From: Lachnospiraceae bacterium
Lineage (GTDB): Bacteria; Bacillota; Clostridia; Lachnospirales; Lachnospiraceae
DNA: 13,662 nucleotides
Assembly (NCBI GenBank): GCA_900753305.1
Contig: CAADYR010000090.1
Coordinates: 1 to 13,662 of the forward strand
Direction: 5' to 3'
The notes below the pieces were generated by a model. It was given only the letters and a program-made list of their open reading frames with translations, did no database searches and was not told the DNA's origin. Position 1 is the first letter of the stretch; each line of letters opens with the position of its first letter. Positions 1-7,400 of this stretch are shown here, piece after piece. The translations under genes were made by a program, and so were the position numbers.

Positions 1-275
1 ATAATGCATCACTTGGCAGATTCACACAGGAAGATACCATCTACAATGACGGACTGAACCTGTATGCATACTGTAACAGCAATCCTGTGATGTACAGCGA
101 TCCGAGTGGGTTTGCAAAAGAAACCTGTAAATCTAAGGTTGGCGGAGAATGTGATAGTGAGACCAGAGTGGTAGAAAGACAACAGCAGATATCTATTCTT
201 TTGGTAATAAATCAGCACCAAGAGGAGCAAGACCGAAACAGGACTTTGATGTTGAAAATTTTGATAGCATTGTAG
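1..275 (+). CDS. RHS repeat-associated core, C-terminal end (partial, frame broken)
   Basis: The 5' end lies outside the window; the open frame starts at base 3. It opens with NASLGRFTQEDTIYNDG, then LNLYAYCNSNPVMYSDPSG (residues about 18-36 of the visible part). That is the classic end of the RHS-associated core, where the RHS shell ends and a variable toxin tip begins. RHS proteins are large secreted or surface toxin carriers used in contact-dependent competition. After about residue 58 the frame turns into Gln/Leu-rich sequence with no domain look and stops at 273-275. The plausible toxin tip continues in a different frame from about 179. One extra A in the GAAAG run at 174-178 would fuse the two into an ETRVVEKTTADIYSFGNK junction. 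I therefore think this allele is frameshifted, or that the base call is wrong. The family call is sure; the functional state is not. Confidence 0.8.
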   Translation, partial: NASLGRFTQEDTIYNDGLNLYAYCNSNPVMYSDPSGFAKETCKSKVGGECDSETRVVERQQQISILLVINQHQEEQDRNRTLMLKILIAL

Positions 276-538
276 GGCCTGAAATAGGTCCATTACCAAA
301 GGGAGCATCTAATGTATTAGACATTAATAGTGCCCCATTAAATGGACATTATCATATGTTGCCATCAGGAACACAGATGCCAGATGGTTTGGATGTTATT
401 GCAGATGGTATAGATGTTATTCCTGATTCTCCGCATGGTGTGGGACATTATACTATTTTTTCAACTAAGGAAATGACGGTTAATGAATTTAATGAATTAT
501 ATAAATCATTACCATGGCAATATGGGGGGAAAAAATGA
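179..538 (+). pseudogene. Severed toxin tip of the RHS protein, Tse2-like ADP-ribosyltransferase-fold candidate
   Basis: This frame is open from about 161 and reads as a compact domain from TADIYSFGNKSAPRGARP to the stop at 536-538, about 119 codons. SFGNKxAPRGxRP is a typical linker between an RHS core and its tip. The second half carries PSGTQMPDGLDVIADGIDV, then GVGHYTIFSTKEM, and ends SLPWQYGGKK. From memory, the pattern PxGTxxPxxLxVxxD followed by HYTIxPxxxM matches the C-terminal half of the Pseudomonas toxin Tse2, whose fold resembles ADP-ribosyltransferases; this is inference, not a search result. Inside this frame the first ATG is at 356, with no convincing SD, so it is unlikely to be made separately. 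It lies one base out of frame with the RHS core upstream. The next gene overlaps its stop codon, as expected for a toxin and its immunity gene. Confidence 0.6.
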
Positions 539-927
539 TAAATAGGTATGAAACGTGGTTGATAGAGGAATTACAAAAGATTGATAATTTCCCGTATGAA
601 GATATAAAGTTACTGGATAAATATCCGTTAGAAGTATCTAAACAAGTTCTAAAGGTTCTGATTGAGAATGCTTGTTTAGGGCAGAATTATGAACCTATAG
701 AACTTGCACGTAAGAAAATCAATGAAATTGATAAAAGTTGGCTTAAGCAATATTTTATTGAAGTTGCGAGCAGTTGCATTGACTATTCTGACGAATGGGA
801 ATATAGACGATTAGTTGAATTGGTTTTTTTGGTGATCCCAGAATTGAAGCAAAAAATATTAGAATTTGGTGTAAAATCTGAAAACGATGAAATAAGAGAA
901 GTGGTAGAGGATTTTCAGAATTTGTAA
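535..927 (+). CDS. Putative cognate immunity protein of the RHS toxin tip
   Basis: This encodes 130 residues beginning MINRYETWLIEELQKIDNF, with no signal peptide or membrane segment. It looks mostly helical, with many Leu, Glu and Lys, so it is probably a soluble cytoplasmic protein. I chose the ATG at 535 because it overlaps the toxin stop (ATGA) and follows a GGGGGGAAAA purine run at the right distance. An in-frame ATG at 514 would extend it by 7 residues but has no SD. I do not recognise a family. The role is inferred from position: immunity genes sit directly after toxin tips and are translationally coupled so that neutralisation keeps pace with toxin. A functional gene next to a frameshifted toxin would be expected where protection against sister cells is still useful. 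Its codons are AT-rich compared with the genes after 1841. Confidence 0.6.
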   Translation: MINRYETWLIEELQKIDNFPYEDIKLLDKYPLEVSKQVLKVLIENACLGQNYEPIELARKKINEIDKSWLKQYFIEVASSCIDYSDEWEYRRLVELVFLVIPELKQKILEFGVKSENDEIREVVEDFQNL

Positions 928-1064
928 TCATGTTGTATCCAGTAAACTGATTCGGCTTGTGAACAGCACAGGAAATATCATACACTATGCCTAGATGATA
1001 TATTAAGTGGAAAGACATCTAATAAGCATTGAACATGCTTTCTAAGGAAGAGGTGGTGAGAGGA

Positions 1065-1223
1065 ATGCAACTTAAGCCTGATGTTGAAGTGATATTTGAA
1101 TTTGTGGGATATAGAAAAAATGCTACATTAAGGTTTCATATGATTAGAGAAAATGAAAAATCATGGTTAAAAAGCGATTTAGAAACATATAAAGATGAGG
1201 TATTAATGATTCGAGAATATTAA
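1065..1223 (+). CDS. Small orphan protein in the immunity cluster, unknown function
   Basis: A 52-codon frame runs from MQLKPDVEVIFEFVGYRKNA to the stop after MIREY. The start at 1065 is preceded by AAGAGGTGG (1048-1056, about 8 bases away), a good SD. The frame also extends upstream to an ATG at 1035 or a TTG at 1029, but those starts have no SD, and the upstream codons (KEEVVRG) look like the SD region read as protein. The product is soluble, mixed charged and beta-prone, with no motif I recognise. It lies between two immunity-type genes in the AT-rich segment, so it may be a further immunity protein, a truncated remnant of one, or an unrelated small protein. No function is assigned. Confidence 0.45.
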   Translation: MQLKPDVEVIFEFVGYRKNATLRFHMIRENEKSWLKSDLETYKDEVLMIREY

Positions 1224-1295
1224 AGTATTTGAACATATATTTTGGAACCCACAATTTTGTACCCGTGCTCAAAAATTTGCGGGTTACGGAGAGGT

Positions 1296-1733
1296 ATGAT
1301 TATTAAAATGAAAAAAAACGAGATAGAAAAAATATTAAAAACTTGTATGGAAAAAGAAGAGATCGCATATGCAATTCCAACCCCAAAAGATTGGGATAAG
1401 TTAGAAAAACAAATAAAATTTGTATTTCCAGAAACATTCAAAGCATTTATTGAGTTAATGTCAGAATATTCATTTCCCGGAGATATTTACAATGTTTTAG
1501 AGGATAATAATAATGGCAATGATACAATCTTAGATATATATAAATATGAATCAGAGTATTCGGAGTGGGATAAGAATATGATTCCTTTTTATGGGATAGG
1601 TAATGGTGATTATTTTTGCATATGCAAAACAGATTGTAAAATATATTATTTTTATCATGACAAATTAATGTTTGAAAATTATTTGGAAAATATGGAGAAA
1701 TGGATAGCGGAATTACCAGATTTTTTAGAGTAG
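1296..1733 (+). CDS. SUKH (SMI1/KNR4) family immunity protein
   Basis: From the ATG at 1296 this is 145 residues. The core matches the SUKH pattern as I know it: PTPKDWDKLEKQIKFVFPET near residues 29-48, an acidic middle (LEDNNNGNDTILDIYKYE), then IPFYGIGNGDYFCICKTD near 98-115 and a closing helix ENMEKWIAELPDFLE. SUKH proteins are a superfamily of small cytoplasmic immunity proteins common next to RHS, CDI and type VII toxins. No matching toxin tip lies beside it, so it looks like an orphan immunity gene. The start is ambiguous: GGAGAGG at 1288-1294 is very close to 1296 and somewhat far from the next ATG at 1308, and the frame is also open back to a TTG at 1242. Its stop codon lies inside the terminator stem that follows. 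Confidence 0.75.
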   Translation: MIIKMKKNEIEKILKTCMEKEEIAYAIPTPKDWDKLEKQIKFVFPETFKAFIELMSEYSFPGDIYNVLEDNNNGNDTILDIYKYESEYSEWDKNMIPFYGIGNGDYFCICKTDCKIYYFYHDKLMFENYLENMEKWIAELPDFLE

Positions 1734-1761
1734 ATTTAAATGATTTACTCTATTTCTTTTT
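1726..1761 (+). terminator. Rho-independent terminator closing the immunity cluster
   Basis: Arms TAGAGTA (1726-1732) and TACTCTA (1746-1752) pair perfectly and are followed by TTTCTTTTT (1753-1761). A G-U pair and an A-T pair may extend the stem inward. The stop codon of the SUKH gene lies within the left arm. The stem is AT-rich and therefore modest in strength. Confidence 0.6.
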
Positions 1762-1804
1762 ACATAAATTGTACGAGAATTTTACAATAAAATATTAAAT
1801 TGTG

Positions 1805-1813
1805 TGATATAAT
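1805..1813 (+). promoter_or_regulatory. Extended -10 promoter of the alarmone synthetase gene
   Basis: TGATATAAT at 1805-1813 is a perfect extended -10 (TG, one base, TATAAT). No good -35 lies 16-18 bases upstream; TTTACA at 1781-1786 is too far. An extended -10 can work without a strong -35. Transcription would start near 1820, giving a short leader before the SD GAGGGGG and the ATG at 1841. Confidence 0.6.
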
Positions 1814-1840
1814 GAGCATTGGTGAGGGGGAAACATAATA

Positions 1841-2467
1841 ATGGCAATGATAATAGATACGTATGCACAATTTATAGAAGAATGGGAGAAAGAGGACAGA
1901 CGCGGTCCATATGAGAGCGCATGCAGGCTGGTAGAAGAGCGTCTGGGTGCAATCAATAAGGAAATGACAGCAAACAGGGGATGGATATGCATCAAGGAAA
2001 TTACCTGGCGTGTGAAGACGCCACAGAGCTGCCTTAATAAAATGCTGGATAAGGGATATGCCGCAGATGCAGACAATGCCGTGGAGAAGTTAAATGATAT
2101 TGCAGGCGTCAGGGCAGTATGCTATTTCCTGGATGATATGTATCAGGTTGCAGAGCTGTTGAGGGCATCTTCCGGGTATGAGTTCATTAAGCTTAAGGAC
2201 TATGTGAAGAAGCCCAAGGCGAGTGGTTATCAGAGTCTGCATCTGATCGTGAGAGTTCCCATAGAAGGTCAAATGATAAAGGTCGAGATACAGATCCGTA
2301 CACAGGCAATGGACTTCTGGTCAGATATAGAACATCATTTTGTATATAAGACCAGTAATAAGAATATTTCCGAATGTGAAGAAGAATTCCTCAAATGTTC
2401 CAAATCCATTCGTAAGATAGACAAACAAATGCTCAAGATCCGCAGAAAATTGGAAGATTCCCAGTAA
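1841..2467 (+). CDS. relQ: Small alarmone synthetase, RelQ-like GTP pyrophosphokinase
   Basis: The 208-residue product is a stand-alone RelA/SpoT synthetase domain, close to the roughly 210 residues usual for RelQ (YjbM). It transfers pyrophosphate from ATP to GTP or GDP, making (p)ppGpp in the cytoplasm. Visible signatures are WRVKTPQSCLNKM (residues 56-68, the ATP-binding R-x-K...S...K strand and helix), NDIAGVRAV (85-93, with the likely metal-binding Asp86), KKPKASGYQSLHL (123-135, the GTP-side loop), VEIQIRT (148-154, with the likely catalytic Glu149) and FWSDIEHHFVYK (159-170). There is no HD hydrolase, TGS or ACT domain, so it cannot degrade the alarmone and should lack ribosome sensing. 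It has its own promoter and an SD GAGGGGG about 10 bases from the ATG. RelP is the alternative subfamily; the synthetase call itself is firm. Confidence 0.88.
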   Translation: MAMIIDTYAQFIEEWEKEDRRGPYESACRLVEERLGAINKEMTANRGWICIKEITWRVKTPQSCLNKMLDKGYAADADNAVEKLNDIAGVRAVCYFLDDMYQVAELLRASSGYEFIKLKDYVKKPKASGYQSLHLIVRVPIEGQMIKVEIQIRTQAMDFWSDIEHHFVYKTSNKNISECEEEFLKCSKSIRKIDKQMLKIRRKLEDSQ

Positions 2468-2483
2468 GTCTCCACAGCTTGCT

Positions 2484-2511
2484 TTGACAGTAACGGGGAG
2501 GATATGATAAA
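2484..2511 (+). promoter_or_regulatory. Probable promoter of pepF
   Basis: A perfect -35 TTGACA (2484-2489) is followed after 16 bases by GATAAA (2506-2511), a 4 of 6 match to the -10. It lies in the 85-base gap between the alarmone synthetase stop and the pepF start, so pepF can be transcribed independently; no terminator separates the two genes. Confidence 0.5.
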
Positions 2512-2552
2512 CTGACAGAAGCGACAGAAATCAGAAAGGTGGTTTATATAGA

Positions 2553-4313
2553 ATGAATACAGAATGGTCATTAGATGTATATTATAAAGGCTATGATGAT
2601 CCGGCTTTTGCGGCGGATTTTGAGCTTTTAAAGAAATATGCAGGAGAATTGGAGACTGCTCTTGAGACTGCCAGAAAGCAGACCGATGAACAGGGACTGG
2701 TAACGATAATAGAGGCAAAAGAAGCATATGCCAATGTCCTTTTTAAGCTGGCTGAATACCTGGAACTTCGTGGTTCCGTTGATACTACAGATGGTAAAAC
2801 AATGGATTACCGTGGCAAATTAAGAAAAATCGATGCATCTACAGCAAAGATCCAGTCTGCCATTGACAAGTACATTGCCGGAGTAAAAGATTTAGAGGCT
2901 TGCATCGCAGCGCAGCCGTTGCTTACAGAATATGCCTTTTTATTAAGAAACACCAAAGAAAATGCAAAACATCTCTTCTCAGACGAGATGGAAGCCATGA
3001 TATCCAAAATGAACCTATCCGGTGGCAAAGCATGGAGCAGTTTATTTGATTATCTGACCTCAACGGTAAAGGTTGATTATGATGGAAAGCAGATTACATT
3101 ACCGGCAGTCAGAAATCTGGCAAATGATCCTGATGGTGCAGTTCGTAAACGTGCCTATGAAGCAGAACTGGCTTCTTATGCCAAGATAGAAGGCCCCATC
3201 GCATATGCACTGAACAATATCAAGAGTCAGGTGCGTATGCTTGCGCAGGAGAGAGGTTATGAGTCAGCACTGACGATGACACTGGATCAGTCTCATATGA
3301 AGAAAGAGACGCTGGATGCCATGCTGGGCGCTATGCAGGAATATTTGCCTGTATTCCATAAGTATATGCGTGCAAAGGCGCAATATCTGGGATATCATAA
3401 CGGACTACCCTGGTTCGAGATGCTGGCACCTCTTGGCAAGAGTGAGAAAAAGTACACGCTGGAAGAGACAAAACAGTGTCTGATCGACAGTTTCAGTGTA
3501 TTTTCCAAAGACATGGCAGATATGATGGAACGTGCATTTGATGAAGAGTGGATTGACTTTTATCCTCATGAAGGAAAGGTCGGAGGAGCTTACTGTCTGG
3601 AGGTTTCTCATGCAGGACAGAGCAGAATACTGACGAACTTCAACGGTTCCTTTGATGCTGTGGATACTTTGGCACATGAACTGGGACATGCATATCATGG
3701 AACACAGACATGTACACACAGAATTCTGAACAGAGAATATCCGATGCAGGTAGCAGAGACGGCTTCCACTTTTAATGAGACACATATTACATGCCTTGCT
3801 ATTGCAAAAGCCACAGGAGAAGAGAAACTGGCATTGCTTGACAGCTTCCTGATGAATACTACACAGACAATCTGTGATATTTATTCCCGTTTCCTGTTCG
3901 AGGACAGTGTATTTAATGCGTGTGAAGACAGATTCCTGATGCCGGAAGACCTTAAGGCAATAATGCTGGATGCACAGAAGCAGGCATATGGAGATGGACT
4001 GGATGGAAACTACATGCATCCATATATGTGGGCTTGTAAAGGACATTATTATTCAGAACAGTTAAGCTATTACAATTTCCCGTATGCTTTTGGAGCAATG
4101 CTATCCATGGGGTTATATTCACAGTATCTTAAAGAGGGAGAGGCATTCCTGCCTAAGTATAATAAGTTCCTTCATGCAACGAGTGTGATGAGTGTCGAGG
4201 ACACTGCGGCTGTAGCAGGAATCGACCTGACCAGCAGGGACTTCTGGAGAGAAAGCTTGAAATCCTTTGCGGATATGATTGATGAATTCATTACTTTACA
4301 ACAGAATAAATAA
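2553..4313 (+). CDS. pepF: M3-family oligoendopeptidase (PepF-like zinc metallopeptidase)
   Basis: The 586-residue product matches the usual size of PepF/M3 oligoendopeptidases (about 560-610). The zinc site is HELGHAYH, with His375, Glu376 and His379 in the HExxH motif. The third ligand is probably Glu402 in VAETASTFNE, the conserved downstream helix of the family. The N-terminal half is helical and Leu/Glu/Lys-rich, as in the clamshell lid that limits substrates to short peptides. The conserved pair of C-terminal motifs (CKGHYYSEQLSYYNFPYAFG, residues about 492-511, and FWRES near the end) is also present. There is no signal peptide, so it acts in the cytoplasm, trimming oligopeptides taken up or released by the proteasome-like machinery. 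The ATG at 2553 has an SD AAAGGTGG (2535-2542) 10 bases away. It ends at a strong terminator. Confidence 0.93.
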   Translation: MNTEWSLDVYYKGYDDPAFAADFELLKKYAGELETALETARKQTDEQGLVTIIEAKEAYANVLFKLAEYLELRGSVDTTDGKTMDYRGKLRKIDASTAKIQSAIDKYIAGVKDLEACIAAQPLLTEYAFLLRNTKENAKHLFSDEMEAMISKMNLSGGKAWSSLFDYLTSTVKVDYDGKQITLPAVRNLANDPDGAVRKRAYEAELASYAKIEGPIAYALNNIKSQVRMLAQERGYESALTMTLDQSHMKKETLDAMLGAMQEYLPVFHKYMRAKAQYLGYHNGLPWFEMLAPLGKSEKKYTLEETKQCLIDSFSVFSKDMADMMERAFDEEWIDFYPHEGKVGGAYCLEVSHAGQSRILTNFNGSFDAVDTLAHELGHAYHGTQTCTHRILNREYPMQVAETASTFNETHITCLAIAKATGEEKLALLDSFLMNTTQTICDIYSRFLFEDSVFNACEDRFLMPEDLKAIMLDAQKQAYGDGLDGNYMHPYMWACKGHYYSEQLSYYNFPYAFGAMLSMGLYSQYLKEGEAFLPKYNKFLHATSVMSVEDTAAVAGIDLTSRDFWRESLKSFADMIDEFITLQQNK

Positions 4314-4318
4314 AAATG

Positions 4319-4357
4319 AGTATGCGCAACTGTTTTGTATGGTTGCGCATACTTTTT
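4319..4357 (+). terminator. Strong rho-independent terminator after pepF
   Basis: Perfect 12-base arms AGTATGCGCAAC (4319-4330) and GTTGCGCATACT (4342-4353) enclose an 11-base loop and are followed directly by a T run ending at 4357. An A-rich stretch precedes the left arm, so it may also work on the other strand. Confidence 0.9.
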
Positions 4358-4374
4358 GTACAAACTGTACAAAA
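4354..4374. repeat. Inverted repeat TTTTGTAC / GTACAAAA
   Basis: Eight-base arms TTTTGTAC (4354-4361) and GTACAAAA (4367-4374) are separated by AAACT. The repeat starts inside the T run of the pepF terminator and ends about 30 bases before the -35 of the next gene. The size and symmetry suit a dimeric regulator. It could also be an accident of AT-rich sequence. Confidence 0.45.
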
Positions 4375-4403
4375 TAGACATATAAATAACGTTTTTCTGT
4401 CCA

Positions 4404-4432
4404 TTGTTAACGAAAACATACAATAGTATACT
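4404..4432 (+). promoter_or_regulatory. Promoter of the GH53 galactanase gene
   Basis: TTGTTA (4404-4409, 4 of 6) and TATACT (4427-4432, 5 of 6) are spaced by 17 bases. The predicted start near 4439 gives a leader of about 60 bases. The -35 overlaps the cre/LacI-like operator at 4405-4418. Confidence 0.55.
4405..4418. promoter_or_regulatory. cre / LacI-family-like operator
   Basis: TGTTAACGAAAACA matches the cre consensus TGWAANCGNTNWCA at all but two defined positions and keeps the central CG typical of LacI-family operators. It lies on the -35 and spacer of the galactanase promoter, where binding should repress. CcpA (carbon catabolite control) or a dedicated LacI-family galactan regulator are both possible; the sequence cannot tell them apart. 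Confidence 0.5.
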
Positions 4433-4449
4433 AAAACCATGAGCAACCG

Positions 4450-4459
4450 ATTGCGCAAT
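4450..4459. promoter_or_regulatory. CG-centred palindrome downstream of the galactanase promoter
   Basis: ATTGCGCAAT is a perfect 10-base palindrome with a central CG. It lies about 11-20 bases after the predicted transcription start and 41 bases before the ATG, a position where a bound repressor would block elongation. It may be a second LacI-family site; by itself it is short. Confidence 0.3.
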
Positions 4460-4499
4460 ATGCACATAATTGGTGGCAAAAAGGAGTGGAGTTTATTAT

Positions 4500-7400
4500 A
4501 TGAGAAGAAGAGACAGGAAACGTATGGTTGCATTAGCAATGGCAGCAGCTCTGATGATGTCACAGTTTGGCACAGCAGGGAATGGTTATGTCTATGCGCA
4601 GGAAGCAGCACAGGGTGCTGATCTGGTCGAAGAATCTGCCGAAGCAGAAGAAGGAGATACACAGGCAGTTTCTGACTCTGATTTGAAGGAATCGGATTCA
4701 GAGCAGACAAAGAGTTCACAAGAGGATCAGCAGGAGCAGACATCTGATGAATCAGAACAGGAGCAGTCAACAGAAGAGGAATCTGAGGAAGACATCGAAA
4801 GTTCTGAGGAAGAAACGACTGAAGAGACAACAGAAGAGGAAACAACAGAAATTTCAGAGTTGGTAGCAGCCAGAACAGTTCAAATCGATGAAAGTATAGA
4901 ATATCACGTTCATGAACTTGAGAATGGTGATTTTGAAGATGGAAATGCAGATAACTGGACAATTTCCTTTGCATCATGGGATAACAGTTCTGCATGGGAA
5001 GTAAAGACTGACCAGTGGATGAAGAATAATACGACGCAGGTTTTGCATCTGTATAATGGCAACAGCACTGGAAATGAAGTCAGTCTGACGTATGAAATCA
5101 CAGACCTGAAGGAAGGTACTTATTATGTCAGTATTGATGCAGACGGACAGGAAACAGCAAGTGGTCTGCAGGTGGCTGCAAAAGACGAAGATGGAAATAT
5201 TCTTAGTGAGTCTGATGTAATGGAAACAGCAGGCTGGGATGTATGGAACAGCTATACGACAGGAAGTTTCAAATTTGAAGGTGGCAGCCTTACGATCACG
5301 ATATCCGGGGAACTTCCGGCTGCGTACTGGGGTGACATTGATAATCTGACGCTGTATACAGATGCCCAGGAAGAGGACGAAGATGAGGATAAACCTGTTG
5401 AAGCAGATATTTATGTGGAAAAGATAAACAATCTGAGCGCTGATTTTATCAAGGGTGTAGATGTTTCTTCTGTATTGGCAAATGAAAAAAGTGGTGTCGT
5501 TTACTATGATACAGATGGAAATAAAGCAGATATCTTTGATGTATTGGCAGATGCAGGTGTAAATTACATCAGACTTCGTGTATGGAATGATCCTCATGAT
5601 TCTGTTGGAAATGGTTATGGCGGCGGTAATAATGATGTAGCCAGTGCCATTGAAATGGGCAGGCGTGCAACGAAGGCCGGAATGAAAGTGCTGATCGATT
5701 TCCACTATTCAGATTTCTGGGCTGATCCGGGTAAACAGAAAGCACCTAAGGCATGGAGTGATTATTCTGTAGATGAGAAAGAAAAGGCTGTTTATGAATA
5801 TACCAAAGAGAGTCTGAACAGGATGATCAAAGCAGGTGTGGATGTTGGAATGGTCCAGATCGGTAATGAGACGAATAACGGAATCTGTGGAGAGACTTCA
5901 TGGGAAAATAAATGTAAGCTGTTCAACGCAGGCAGCAAAGCCGTCAGAGATATTGATGAGGATATTCTGGTAGCAGTTCATTTTACCAATCCGGAGAGAA
6001 GCGGTAATTATGCCAATATTGCAAAACAACTGGATAAATATGAGGTGGATTATGACGTATTTGCATCTTCCTATTATATGTTCTGGCATGGAACGACTTC
6101 TAATCTTACTGGTGTTTTAAAGAACATTGCAGACACTTATCACAAGAAGGTTATGGTAGCAGAAACTTCATATGCCTATACAATGGAAGATGGTGATGGA
6201 CATACCAATACGATCGCAAAGAGCAGTGATCTGGTGAGCGGATACGCAGCTTCAGTTCAGGGACAGGCGAATGTGGTCAGAGATGTCATGGCAGCAGTAG
6301 CAGATGTAGGAAGTGCAGGTATTGGTGCATTTTACTGGGAACCGGCGTGGATACCGGTACAGGTATATGATGCGGATGCAGATAATGCATCTGATATTCT
6401 TGCGGAGAATAAGACTATCTGGGAAAAGAACGGTTCAGGCTGGGCAAGCAGCTATGCGGGAGAATATGATCCTGATGATGCCGGTAAGTGGTATGGCGGC
6501 AGTGCATGGGATAATCAGGCAATGTTTGACTTTACAGGACACCCGCTGGCATCACTGAATGTATTCAAATATGTTGGAACAGGCGCAAGTGCTGCATTGG
6601 CAGTTGACAGTATAGATAGTGCGGAACTTACTGTAAACCTGGGAGAACCTGTAGAACTTCCGGAGAAAGTAACAGTGCATTTTAACGATAATACGACTGG
6701 TGACAGAACCGTTAACTGGAATCAGCAGCAGTTGGATGCACTTGTAGAAGCAGGCAGTGGAACATATACCGTAGATGGTACGGTTGAAGTATTAGGACAG
6801 GAGTACAAGGTATCCTGTAAAGTAATAATAAAGGCAAAGAATTATGTAAACAACTACAGCTTCGAAGAAAGTGACAGAAGCATGTGGAAAGTAGAGGATG
6901 AAGGTAAATGTACAGATTATCAGAATAATGCGAGTGATGCACTGACAGGTAATTATTCTCTGCATTTCTGGAGTGCATCAGACATTGATTTCAAAGTATC
7001 CCAGACAATCAGTGATCTGCCGGCAGGACAATATGAGTTCAGCGCTAGTATTCAGGGCGGGGATGCAGCAGAACAGGATATGTACATCTTCCTTACAGTA
7101 GGTGACAGGACTTATACACAGTTCATGACGGTATCAGGATGGTGCAATTGGGATACTCCACAGATTACAGGGATTACTGTAAAAGATGGAGAAGAGGTTG
7201 TGATCGGTGCCAAAGTAAGTGCCTGTGCAAAAGCATGGGGAACGCTGGATGATTTTGTCCTGAGCAGAACCGGAGATAGCGAAGAACCACAAAAGCCGGA
7301 AACAGACAGAAACGGATCTACAGGTTCCACATCCTCTGATGAGTCGCAAAGTTCTACTACTATAACAACTACAGCACTGGCAGAACAGATCACAGAAGGT

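Noticed and set aside
170..190. Programmed -1 frameshift joining RHS core and tip
   Set aside because: There is no X XXY YYZ slippery heptamer, only a GAAAG run, and no clear stimulatory hairpin. A deletion or base-call error is simpler.
1260..1288. Hairpin GTACCCG / CGGGTTAC before the SUKH gene as regulatory element
   Set aside because: The arms are short with a bulge and a large loop; chance is a sufficient explanation.
2495..2515. Three-codon leader frame after GGGGAGG upstream of pepF
   Set aside because: It is too short to support, and the bases overlap the probable promoter.
4470..4499. TTG at 4470 as start of the galactanase
   Set aside because: It would place ten residues before the MRRRDRKR signal peptide, and the SD AAGGAG lies downstream of it.
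4291..5705. Two long minus-strand open frames opposite the galactanase gene
   Set aside because: They have no SD, lie opposite a clear signal peptide and GH53 modules, and have no domain features.
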